The translations under genes and the position numbers were made by a program. DNA of 9,391 nt from JADKIH01 sp031367345 (GTDB taxonomy: Bacteria > Bacteroidota > Bacteroidia > AKYH767-A > 2013-40CM-41-45), in assembly GCA_031367345.1 (NCBI GenBank), contig JANLPR010000200.1, forward strand, positions 1 to 9,391, read 5' to 3'. Shown here piece by piece: positions 1-6,320 of this stretch (position 1 is its first letter; every line of letters starts with the position of its first letter). The notes beneath the pieces were generated by a model, which made no database searches, had not been told where the DNA came from, and saw only the letters and a list, made by a program, of their open reading frames with translations.

Positions 1-431
1 ACAAACGTATTTAAAACAAGATGACTATTTTTTGCAAGATAAGAATCGGTGTTTCCTACAATAGCAATGAGTTTGTTGCCCCAACTCTTTAACAGTGGAA
101 TTAATATTTTAATCTCCGGAGTATCGCCGCTCTTCGAAATACAGATAATTGCATCATCTTTTTGGATAATTCCTAAATCACCATGAATGGCATCGGCGGC
201 ATGCATAAAGATGGAAGGAGAGCCGGTAGAGTTGAGCGTTGCCACGATCTTCTGACCGATAATTGCGCTTTTGCCAATCCCAGTTACAATAATTCTTCCT
301 TTAATTCCGGATAGGTACCGAACAGATGCTACAAAGTCATCGTTGATAAATTTTTTTAACTGGCTAATTGAGTCTGCTTCTATCTGCAGTGTATTCAAAG
401 CCAGCTTCTTAATGGTAGAGGAGTTTTTCAA
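1..431 (-). CDS. kdsD: Arabinose-5-phosphate isomerase, KdsD/KpsF family (partial, N-terminal half)
   Basis: The enzyme interconverts ribulose-5-phosphate and arabinose-5-phosphate in the cytoplasm, the first step towards the Kdo sugar of lipopolysaccharide. The visible 143 residues are the N-terminal SIS (sugar isomerase) domain: GIGKS at residues 51-55, an STG turn at 68-70, HGDLG at 83-87 and SKSGDTPE at 99-106, matching the family's phosphosugar-binding loops. The two C-terminal CBS domains expected in a protein of about 320 residues lie beyond position 1. The start is inferred: an in-frame TAA (432-434) lies directly before a TTG codon at 429-431, and no in-frame ATG occurs until residue 76 inside the SIS fold, so TTG is the likely initiator. 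It is divergent from recQ. A GutQ-like paralogue is possible but less usual in Bacteroidota. Confidence 0.9.
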   Translation of the reverse strand, partial: MKNSSTIKKLALNTLQIEADSISQLKKFINDDFVASVRYLSGIKGRIIVTGIGKSAIIGQKIVATLNSTGSPSIFMHAADAIHGDLGIIQKDDAIICISKSGDTPEIKILIPLLKSWGNKLIAIVGNTDSYLAKNSHLVLNTF

Positions 432-480
432 TTAAATAAACTTTTTTATATGTTCAGACGTTTTTCACCTGAAGTTTCGG

Positions 481-488
481 CAAAATTA
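481..488 (-). promoter_or_regulatory. Candidate -7 promoter element for the kdsD-like gene
   Basis: On the minus strand this reads TAATTTTG, a match to the Bacteroidota -7 consensus TAnnTTTG. It lies about 50 bases before the TTG start at 431. No convincing TTTG-type -33 box is seen at the usual distance, so this is a weak call in an AT-rich region. No comparable element was found for recQ on the plus strand. Confidence 0.3.
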
Positions 489-562
489 TTTATTTTTATT
501 CCATAATCAGGAGAAATAAATAGTTTATTTAATTATATTATCCTAAAAATCAACTTATTGTA

Positions 563-2746
563 ATGTTAGTGGCAGAGAAACCTTTGAAAAGTTACTTGCA
601 GAAGTATTTTGGCTTCGACAAATTCAAAGGAGAGCAGGAAGCGATTATTCAATCGATACTATCGGGCAAGGACACTTTTGTGATCATGCCCACGGGTGGT
701 GGCAAGTCTATGTGTTATCAATTACCGGCGTTAATCTCGCCGGGAACTGCTGTTATCGTATCCCCATTGATCGCCTTGATGAAAAATCAAGTCGATGCTA
801 TGCGTGGGTTTAGCAATGAAGATGGAATTGCACATTTTCTAAATTCATCGCTAAATAAAACGGAGACAGCTTTAGTTAAAAAGGATTTAGTTTCCGGAAA
901 GACAAAACTTTTATATGTAGCGCCAGAGTCGCTTACAAAAGAAGAGAACATTGAATTCTTTCGAAGCATTAGCATTTCCTTTTTTGCAATTGATGAAGCT
1001 CATTGTATTTCGGAATGGGGTCATGACTTCCGTCCGGAATACCGTCGTTTGCGGTCCATCATGGAAGCAATTGGTAAAGTTCCAATCATTGCTTTAACAG
1101 CAACAGCAACTCCGAAAGTTCAACTTGATATACAAAAGAATTTAGGTATGATGGATTCAGATGTTTACAAAGCATCTTTCAATCGCCCGAATTTATATTA
1201 TGAAGTACGTCCTAAAGTGGATGTTGCAAAAGAGATCATCAAATTCATTCGCCTTAATCAAGGTAAGTCAGGAATCATCTATTGTTTAAGTAGGAAAAAA
1301 GTTGAGGAGATAGCATCTACTTTGAAAGTAAATGGTATTCGTGCACTTCCTTATCATGCCGGACTTGAAGCATCTGTTCGTGCAGATACGCAAGATAAAT
1401 TTTTGATGGAAGACATTGATGTGATCGTAGCTACGATTGCATTCGGTATGGGCATCGATAAGCCGGATGTTCGATTTGTTATTCATCACGATATTCCAAA
1501 ATCGCTTGAAGGCTATTATCAGGAAACCGGTAGAGCAGGACGAGATGGAAGAGAAGGGAAGTGTGTTACTTTCTATAGCTATAAGGATATAGAAAAGTTA
1601 GAAAAATTTATGAAAGGCAAACCGGTGGCCGAACAAGAAGTTGGTCGACAGTTGCTATTAGAAACCGTTGGCTTCGCCGAAACTTCTGTTTGTCGTCGTA
1701 AAGTGATCTTGAATTATTTTGGAGATACCTATAAAGAAGAAAATTGCGGACAATGTGATAATTGTAATCATCCAAAGAAGTCATTCGATGGACGCGAAGA
1801 AATTGAAACAATACTAGAAACAATTTTGGCTGTGAAAGAAAAATTTGCAATGGAGCACGTTGTAAATGTTATAGCCGGAAAAGCAGAGAATGCAGTGAAG
1901 CTTCATCAACACGACCTATTAGAACAGTTTGGAAGTGGCGATGAAAAAAGTGTAAAATATTGGACGGCCATGGGTCGCCAAGCTTTACTTGCCGGGTTTC
2001 TTTCAAAAGATATAGAGACTTACGGAACATTAAAATTGACTGAGGCCGGAAAAGAATGGTTAAAAAATCCGCAAGAAATTTTAGTTGTTGAGGATACCGA
2101 TTTCGATGGTTCAGAATCGGATGATGATGATGACTTTGGTGGCGGAGCAGCAGCTGATCCAATTTTATTTGCAGCATTAAAAGATCTGCGTAAAAAAATT
2201 GCCAAGCTAAAAAATGTTCCTCCTTTTGTTGTTTTTCAAGATCCATCATTGGAAGAAATGGCGATTCAATATCCGATCACCATCGATGAGTTAAAAAATA
2301 TTAGTGGAGTAGGTACAGGGAAGGCGATGAAATTTGGTAAGCCTTTCGTTGAGTTGATTGAAAAGTACGTCGAAGAAAATGACATTGATCGTCCGATGGA
2401 CTTGGTAGTAAAATCGATTGTAAACAAAAGTGTTTTAAAGGTGTACATTATTCAGAACACAGATCGAAAAATTTCATTCCGAGATATGTGTAAAGCAAAA
2501 GGTTTGAAGATGCCTGAGCTGCTCACAGAAATTGAAAGTATTGTTGGAAGTGGAACACGATTAGATATTAATTATTACATCAATGAGATTATTGATATTG
2601 ATCGTCAGGATGAAGTATTCGACTATTTCAAAACGGCAGAATCAGATTCTGCGGAGGTTGCGTTAAAAGCGTTAGGAGAAAATGATTATTCAATTGAAGA
2701 CATCCGTTTAATGAGAATAAAATTCATGTCGGAGTTGGGTAATTGA
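563..2746 (+). CDS. recQ: ATP-dependent DNA helicase RecQ (Bacteroidota long form, HRDC plus C-terminal extension)
   Basis: This is a 3'-5' superfamily 2 DNA helicase of recombinational repair and replication-fork processing, acting on the chromosome. Visible motifs in the 727 residues: Walker A PTGGGKS at 43-49 (Lys48), DEAH at 144-147 with the RecQ-specific aromatic-rich loop after it, ALTATAT at 177-183 (motif III), and QETGRAGRDG at 320-329 (motif VI with the arginine finger). The zinc-binding cysteines are C377, C395, C398 and C401. A winged-helix RQC domain covers about 405-510 and an HRDC domain about 533-605. An acidic, glycine-rich linker (511-532, with a run of five Asp) separates RQC and HRDC. 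After HRDC come about 120 more residues, absent from the 609-residue E. coli enzyme and apparently helical. ATG 563 is the start: an in-frame TAA at 530-532 bounds the frame and the RecQ fold begins at once. No clear Shine-Dalgarno is present, as is usual for the phylum. The gene is followed by its own terminator. Confidence 0.97.
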   Translation: MLVAEKPLKSYLQKYFGFDKFKGEQEAIIQSILSGKDTFVIMPTGGGKSMCYQLPALISPGTAVIVSPLIALMKNQVDAMRGFSNEDGIAHFLNSSLNKTETALVKKDLVSGKTKLLYVAPESLTKEENIEFFRSISISFFAIDEAHCISEWGHDFRPEYRRLRSIMEAIGKVPIIALTATATPKVQLDIQKNLGMMDSDVYKASFNRPNLYYEVRPKVDVAKEIIKFIRLNQGKSGIIYCLSRKKVEEIASTLKVNGIRALPYHAGLEASVRADTQDKFLMEDIDVIVATIAFGMGIDKPDVRFVIHHDIPKSLEGYYQETGRAGRDGREGKCVTFYSYKDIEKLEKFMKGKPVAEQEVGRQLLLETVGFAETSVCRRKVILNYFGDTYKEENCGQCDNCNHPKKSFDGREEIETILETILAVKEKFAMEHVVNVIAGKAENAVKLHQHDLLEQFGSGDEKSVKYWTAMGRQALLAGFLSKDIETYGTLKLTEAGKEWLKNPQEILVVEDTDFDGSESDDDDDFGGGAAADPILFAALKDLRKKIAKLKNVPPFVVFQDPSLEEMAIQYPITIDELKNISGVGTGKAMKFGKPFVELIEKYVEENDIDRPMDLVVKSIVNKSVLKVYIIQNTDRKISFRDMCKAKGLKMPELLTEIESIVGSGTRLDINYYINEIIDIDRQDEVFDYFKTAESDSAEVALKALGENDYSIEDIRLMRIKFMSELGN

Positions 2747-2768
2747 TGGTTTGACATTTGTTATAAAT

Positions 2769-2806
2769 AAAAAGAGCGTTGTTAATTTAATATCAACGCT
2801 CTTTTT
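2769..2806 (+). terminator. Rho-independent terminator of recQ
   Basis: A perfect 13-bp inverted repeat has arms at 2769-2781 and 2794-2806 around a 12-base loop. The core is GAGCGTTG/CAACGCTC, with A5 on the left and T5 on the right that serve as part of the stem and as the uridine tract. It starts 22 bases after the recQ stop. The symmetric A/T flanks mean it could also stop transcription arriving on the minus strand. Confidence 0.9.
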
Positions 2807-2809
2807 GTT

Positions 2810-3665
2810 GGGTTTTGGATTTCTGCGCGAATATTTTATACCATTACTCAGTTCAAATTAATCCAATATATCTATGGTATAATGCCGATAGAGTAGCTGT
2901 TATAGTACAAAAGCCGAAGTGGACTATTTCAGATACCGTAGCGCTATTAGATAGATTGCTCTTCTTTTTATCTCGTTGAAAAATTATTGAAAAGATAAAT
3001 ATGTTGAAGATGATCGACTATTCTTACCGCTTGTTTTTATTACTGTACTTTAAAACTGCTTTTTGAAGGTCGACTAATTAGTAGAAGACGGTATCGGTGA
3101 AAAAAAATCTGTGATAAAAAATTAAATGACCTTCTTTTCATGCACTCTTCAAATCTTACAAAATAAAGAAAACATACTTCAACATTTCCCGCCAGCCAAC
3201 ATTAACTTTTGCACCTAAAAACCCCGCTTCAGACTTTTTTCTTATCCAGTCTAGGTTGTTTACTCTAGGGCCCAACAGAAATCAATAGCCGGAATCTTCG
3301 CCAGCATAAACACTGGTCAATTTGCTCCGGTTTGGTGTGATTAGTTTGGCTAATATTTGCAGTACGAATGCGAATGCTGAATCATTTAACTCAAAAACAA
3401 AAAGCTTTAGAGCGAATTTAGGAGGTATAACAGAAGTTAAATTCTTCCTTTTTAGACAGGAAAAATTATTTGCTTAAAAAGGCTTACTTCCCAGAAAAAA
3501 AACATGACCCTGGCTCTCGTTTATTCTGCCCAAGGAATAATTGGCGGTAGAAGAATTTTTTCTGCCTTCGATTCGAAATAAAAATTTTAGGCCGTCAAAC
3601 TTAAAATTTCATTTCACCAACCGAAGCATCATTCCGATAGCTTTGTTTTATTTATTTTTAGTACC
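2810..3665. other. Gene-poor region of about 850 bp
   Basis: No convincing gene is present between the recQ terminator and the end of the PIN gene. All six frames are broken. The longest non-shadow stretches are about 54 codons on the plus strand (2815-2979, TTG start) and 41 codons on the minus strand (3156-3281). The latter has a protein-like composition (positions 3190-3270 read KKSEAGFLGAKVNVGWREM) but no ATG and no recognised family. An 8-bp inverted repeat CCTTTTTA/TAAAAAGG lies at 3447-3454 and 3475-3482. The region is AT-rich, and local changes of base composition suggest decayed sequence rather than one regulatory unit. Confidence 0.5.
3447..3482. repeat. Small inverted repeat downstream of the PIN gene
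   Basis: Arms CCTTTTTA (3447-3454) and TAAAAAGG (3475-3482) enclose a 20-base spacer. It lies about 185 bases past the stop of the minus-strand PIN gene and could be a weak terminator for that operon. The stem is AT-rich and the loop long, so it may be chance. Confidence 0.25.
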
Positions 3666-4166
3666 CTACATTTTTAATCGCTTTATTATTTTATCAATTT
3701 CATCTAAAGGCAATCTTGAATTAATCTTTTTAAGTTGTTCCAATAATTCAATTGCTTTTAAACTGCTTATAATTGATTGTCTTGCTAATTCCGTAACTAC
3801 CCAAATACTGCCGTGAACTTCAATGCCATTATCAATGGCTTCTGTACGCAGTTTATCATCACAAGTAAGCAGGGGACATTTCAATTGTATTGCTTTCCAT
3901 AACATTGTTTTATCGGGAAAAGATTTTAAATTCCTCTTCAATTTAAAATTCAAAACCTGCTCTTCCTCTTCGGGCAGCAAATCTAAAACAGTTAATTTTT
4001 GAGTTCGTTTAAATATTTCAAATTCTTGAATCTGTTCCTGCTGTACAATTTCGTTATACACAAATATGGTCGTACAAATTTCTACATTCAATGCGAAAAA
4101 TTCGGGTAATACCTTTAAATGGAAAAGGTCGAAAAGCACACTCACATCTGTAATTATTAGCTTCAT
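3666..4166 (-). CDS. PIN-domain protein (putative toxin/ribonuclease), second gene of the XRE-ImmA operon
   Basis: The 166-residue protein looks like a PIN-fold, metal-dependent ribonuclease of the DUF3368/COG2405-like group. The acidic positions expected for the active site are present: D7 in IITDVSVL, E39 in VYNEI, D85 in FPDKTMLWKA and D103/D104 in LLTCDDKLR. The last motif has the common PIN form of hydrophobic strand, T-x-D-x-x-L. An acidic stretch PEEEEQ lies at 65-70, and the final 35 residues are Lys/Leu-rich and helical. The start ATG (4166-4164) overlaps the TGA of the upstream XRE-ImmA gene by four bases (ATGA), so the two are probably translationally coupled. The fold assignment is by motif. 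The toxin role is inferred from context: small PIN protein beside an XRE regulator. A DNA- or RNA-processing partner without a toxic role cannot be excluded. Confidence 0.75.
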   Translation of the reverse strand: MKLIITDVSVLFDLFHLKVLPEFFALNVEICTTIFVYNEIVQQEQIQEFEIFKRTQKLTVLDLLPEEEEQVLNFKLKRNLKSFPDKTMLWKAIQLKCPLLTCDDKLRTEAIDNGIEVHGSIWVVTELARQSIISSLKAIELLEQLKKINSRLPLDEIDKIIKRLKM

Positions 4167-5242
4167 ACCATTAACTGCATTTGTTCACGAAGTTTCCAAG
4201 AACTTATTCCTGCAAAAAAGGCAGCTTCGTTTATAGTTAATACTTCTTTGGCTAATCCCAAATAAACAAGGCGTTCCATTCGAGTAGGCTTCTCTCTACT
4301 TCTAAATCTTCCTGGCTCTGCATTTGGTATATGATAGCCTCTTTTCTTAAAGCCCACATTGAATTTTTGTAAAACATAATTATTTAAAATACCCAAACGG
4401 TTTGCTCTATAAAAAATAGCTGAAAAAGAAATCCCCCAACGTTCTTTAATAATTATCAATTCCTTTTCATAAAAATGGAATCGCTCTTTATGCAACTCTT
4501 TACGAGCCATATCTTCGGGATACAAAACAGAACAAGCAAAAACGTGACAAAGAGTTTCTTCGTCCTTATGACTTATATCTTTAGGAAATTTTAATGCGTG
4601 GTGAGCCAATTCGTGCAAAGCAGTAAATCGCTTTCTAACAATATCGTCTTTCTCAACATCTTTAGTTTTTTTCAATACAATTACTTTTCTATCCGCAATA
4701 CTTGCTTTCATTCCGTCAAAACCATCGGGAGCATCAATGTCAATTACTTTATAGCCTTTATCTTCTAACATTTCTACAACATCAGGAATTGGATCATAAC
4801 CCAATTTCCATTTGCTTCTTAATTGTTTAGCCGCTTCTTCAGCATCTTCAGCTGTTTTAATAACACTTTCAAAAACGAAGTAGTCACTTTTTTCATTAAG
4901 GTGTAAAATCTCCTCCAACTCAAAGTAGCGTTCGAAATTATCTATCGCCTTTTCACGCACAGCCATACCATCCAATTTAGACAACTTGGTGGTGTGTTTC
5001 CTAAATTCTACTTCTTCAAGCTCCACTTTAATAGCTGGGACAGAATAAAAATAATCCACAGACACTTTTAAAGCATTTGCTAAAGCAATTACCCCCTTGC
5101 TATCAGGTTTCATTTTGCCTTGTTCATACTTATTCAGTGCTTGTTTTGAGACTTCATTTCCTAACCTATCGGCAAGGTCTTGAAGCGACAGTCCAGCCAT
5201 TTTTCGGGCTGACACAAGTCTGGTTGCAAAGACATTTTCCAT
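4163..5242 (-). CDS. XRE-family regulator fused to an ImmA/IrrE (M78) metallopeptidase
   Basis: The protein has 359 residues from ATG 5242-5240. The N-terminal helix-turn-helix (about residues 3-67) contains LSLQDLADRLG and the recognition-helix region SKQALNKYEQGK, as in Cro/C1-type repressors. The zinc peptidase domain has HELAHH at 210-215 (ligands H210 and H214, catalytic E211) and a downstream glutamate, probably E229, before FACSVLYP, as in ImmA/IrrE proteins. A C-terminal segment (about 336-359, INEAAFFAGISSWKLREQ) resembles a short extra helix-turn-helix. ImmA/IrrE enzymes commonly cleave or relieve a repressor, and here regulator and protease lie in one chain. The frame extends to a GTG at 5269, but that lies at the predicted transcription start, whereas ATG 5242 leaves a leader of roughly 25-30 bases and begins right at the XRE domain. 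The gene overlaps the PIN gene and is probably autoregulated through the GTTGAC sites upstream. Confidence 0.9.
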   Translation of the reverse strand: MENVFATRLVSARKMAGLSLQDLADRLGNEVSKQALNKYEQGKMKPDSKGVIALANALKVSVDYFYSVPAIKVELEEVEFRKHTTKLSKLDGMAVREKAIDNFERYFELEEILHLNEKSDYFVFESVIKTAEDAEEAAKQLRSKWKLGYDPIPDVVEMLEDKGYKVIDIDAPDGFDGMKASIADRKVIVLKKTKDVEKDDIVRKRFTALHELAHHALKFPKDISHKDEETLCHVFACSVLYPEDMARKELHKERFHFYEKELIIIKERWGISFSAIFYRANRLGILNNYVLQKFNVGFKKRGYHIPNAEPGRFRSREKPTRMERLVYLGLAKEVLTINEAAFFAGISSWKLREQMQLMV

Positions 5243-5271
5243 ATTTATTAATTTAATTGATTCGTTCACTT

Positions 5272-5345
5272 GTTGACAAATATACGAAATATATTAAAAT
5301 CGTCAACCTTTTTATCCTAACTATTTATCAATAGGCTGTCAACCT
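5272..5345. promoter_or_regulatory. Candidate operator: three GTTGAC/GTCAAC half-sites
   Basis: GTTGAC occurs at 5272-5277 and GTCAAC at 5302-5307 and 5338-5343. The last two are part of an 8-base direct repeat GTCAACCT whose copies start 36 bases apart. The first two form an inverted pair 30 bases apart, bracketing the promoter. A 5-bp inverted repeat CTATT/AATAG (5321-5325 and 5330-5334) lies between the outer copies. The arrangement suits autorepression by the XRE domain; binding itself is inferred. Confidence 0.5.
5277..5306 (-). promoter_or_regulatory. Bacteroidota-type promoter of the XRE-ImmA/PIN operon
   Basis: On the minus strand a -33 TTG(AC) box (5306-5304) is followed after 19 bases by TATATTTG (5284-5277), an exact match to the TAnnTTTG -7 consensus. 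This predicts transcription starting near 5270 and a short leader before ATG 5242. The -33 box is embedded in one GTTGAC half-site and the -7 box touches another, so a bound XRE protein would block polymerase. Confidence 0.65.
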
Positions 5346-5349
5346 GCAA

Positions 5350-5462
5350 GGCTGCTAACGCGCAAGCCTGAGTTTTATGCAACACCGCTTTACAACAACA
5401 CTATTTTTTTTTTATATTCCGGTAAAAAATAATGCTGCGGTAATGCTCAAACGTTAGCGGTC
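5350..5462. repeat. Long imperfect palindrome, attC-like or extended palindromic repeat
   Basis: The outer arms GCTAACG (5354-5360) and CGTTAGC (5452-5458) are extended outward by G-C, C-G and wobble pairs. Inner nested arms follow in order: TGAG (5369-5372) with CTCA (5446-5449), GCA (5379-5381) with TGC (5444-5446 region), and ACCGC (5384-5388) with GCGGT (5437-5441). Unequal gaps leave extra-helical bases on one side. The centre is an AT-rich loop of about 48 bases with a T10 run. Total length of about 110 bases and the interrupted two-stem design recall integron attC sites. However, the terminal GTTAGCG does not fully match the GTTRRRY core, and no integrase is in the window. Confidence 0.45.
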
Positions 5463-5606
5463 AAGTTGAGAACCCCAACAAAGAATTAATAACTAAAGAA
5501 TAAGTACAATGAGAACCCGAATCTTTTTCCTCACCGGACATTGCTTCAACTGTATTCTATGATTGCATTCGTGATTGAACAAGAAGAGCACTGGCGAAGT
5601 CACAAC

Positions 5607-5676
5607 AGGCTGAATGAATCGAGAGGTTCACGTACAGTTTTGTAGGAAGGGTTGAGTGAGATTCTCGGGGCTAAAT
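5607..5676 (+). other. Group II intron remnant: domains V and VI (3' end)
   Basis: Positions 5607-5640 fold as a 34-base domain V. The lower stem AGGCTG pairs with CAGTTT, the two-base bulge is CG (5631-5632), and the upper stem TGAATC/GGTTCA (5615-5620 and 5625-5630) is capped by a GNRA loop GAGA (5621-5624). Against the usual bacterial form GAGCCGUAU, several changes are compensated (G-C to A-T, C-G to U-A), as in a true homologue. Two are not: the first triad base is G (5608) instead of A or C, and A5613 faces A5634. A domain VI-like hairpin (about 5650-5672) and an intron-end-like CTAAAT follow. No reverse transcriptase frame lies upstream, so only the 3' tail remains and splicing is unlikely. 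The intron boundary at 5676 is approximate. Confidence 0.6.
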
Positions 5677-5718
5677 CTGATTAGTGGCAATAGTGAGTAC
5701 CGTACTAAACTTAAGATA

Positions 5719-6285
5719 ATGCTTGACTTTTTACTTTCACATCTTGGCTCAATAGGACTTTTCTTAGACATGATTGGTGTTTCAATTTTGTTTTTTGTTG
5801 TTATTGAAATTGGGGAACAAGTAATTTTAGCTGACGAAAAAGAAGAAAGCAATCGACTGGCAAAAAAGGGTAAAAAGGAAAATATTTTAAAATTTGGATA
5901 TGGGCTAATTTTTTTCGGATTCGTTTTACAATTATTTTCAAACGAAATAAGTAATTCATCCTTGAATCGACTTAAATGCAAAATAGAAAGTAATAACGGC
6001 AACGGACTTACAAATACTAGAACTATACTTGACAACATTAAAGGCAATTGGTATATTAAAAATTGGACTTCATACAGGGATTTAATATTTAGTGACAAAA
6101 CTGTTTTTGTAGGCTATAGCGGAGACACGGTATTTACGCTGAACTATTCTTTATCACATGACACACTACTTACTTGGGCAGATAGGCCAAACGAAAAGTA
6201 TAGAAATAAAATCATAACCTTAACAAAAGACAACTTAGTGCTTGAAGGAATAAGAGAAGTTGCAGAAACACGAACATACACTTGA
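5719..6285 (+). CDS. Small two-TM membrane protein with a lipocalin-like C-terminal domain, unknown function
   Basis: I do not recognise a named family. The 188-residue product has two hydrophobic segments, about 9-31 (GLFLDMIGVSILFFVVIEIG) and 57-75 (KFGYGLIFFGFVLQLFS). They are joined by a strongly charged loop (about 35-55) rich in Lys and Glu. From about residue 105 a beta-rich domain begins with IKGNWYI, continues with short strands (FSDKTVFVGYSG, FTLNYSL) and ends with LTKDNLVLEG. This order resembles the small lipocalin-like domains common in Bacteroidota, but the match is impressionistic. The frame is open back to a GTG at 5656, but that codon sits inside the intron domain VI hairpin; ATG 5719 starts just before the first membrane segment and is preferred. 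It stands alone, downstream of the intron remnant and upstream of a decayed T9SS sequence. Confidence 0.7.
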   Translation: MLDFLLSHLGSIGLFLDMIGVSILFFVVIEIGEQVILADEKEESNRLAKKGKKENILKFGYGLIFFGFVLQLFSNEISNSSLNRLKCKIESNNGNGLTNTRTILDNIKGNWYIKNWTSYRDLIFSDKTVFVGYSGDTVFTLNYSLSHDTLLTWADRPNEKYRNKIITLTKDNLVLEGIREVAETRTYT

Positions 6286-6309
6286 ACGAAACGCCCTTGA
6301 AACAAGTGT
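6278..6309 (+). terminator. Possible weak hairpin at the 3' end of the two-TM gene
   Basis: A 7-bp inverted repeat has arms ACACTTG (6278-6284) and CAAGTGT (6303-6309) with an 18-base loop, and overlaps the stop codon of the preceding gene. There is no T tract after it, so intrinsic termination is doubtful. It could be a cassette-end structure or chance. Confidence 0.25.
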
Positions 6310-6320
6310 CTACAAAACAG

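Noticed and set aside
2815..2979. 54-codon plus-strand frame after the recQ terminator
   Set aside because: TTG start, no ribosome binding site, no family resemblance.
3001..3066. 21-codon ATG frame with a hydrophobic stretch (MLKMIDYSYRLFLLLYFKTAF)
   Set aside because: It could be a small membrane peptide, but such short frames arise often by chance in AT-rich DNA and no toxin-RNA pair or conserved context is visible.
3541..3816. 91-codon plus-strand frame starting at TTG
   Set aside because: It lies largely antisense to the PIN gene and has no ATG, no motif and an AT-driven composition.
5243..5269. GTG start nine codons upstream for the XRE-ImmA protein
   Set aside because: It coincides with the predicted transcription start; the ATG at 5242 fits the leader and the XRE domain start better.
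5510..5563. 17-codon ATG frame just before the intron remnant
   Set aside because: Too short and without motif; it is more likely part of the intron or spacer.
5628..6098. 156-codon minus-strand frame opposite the two-TM gene
   Set aside because: It is the antisense shadow of a frame with clear membrane segments and domain structure; its own product has no recognisable features.
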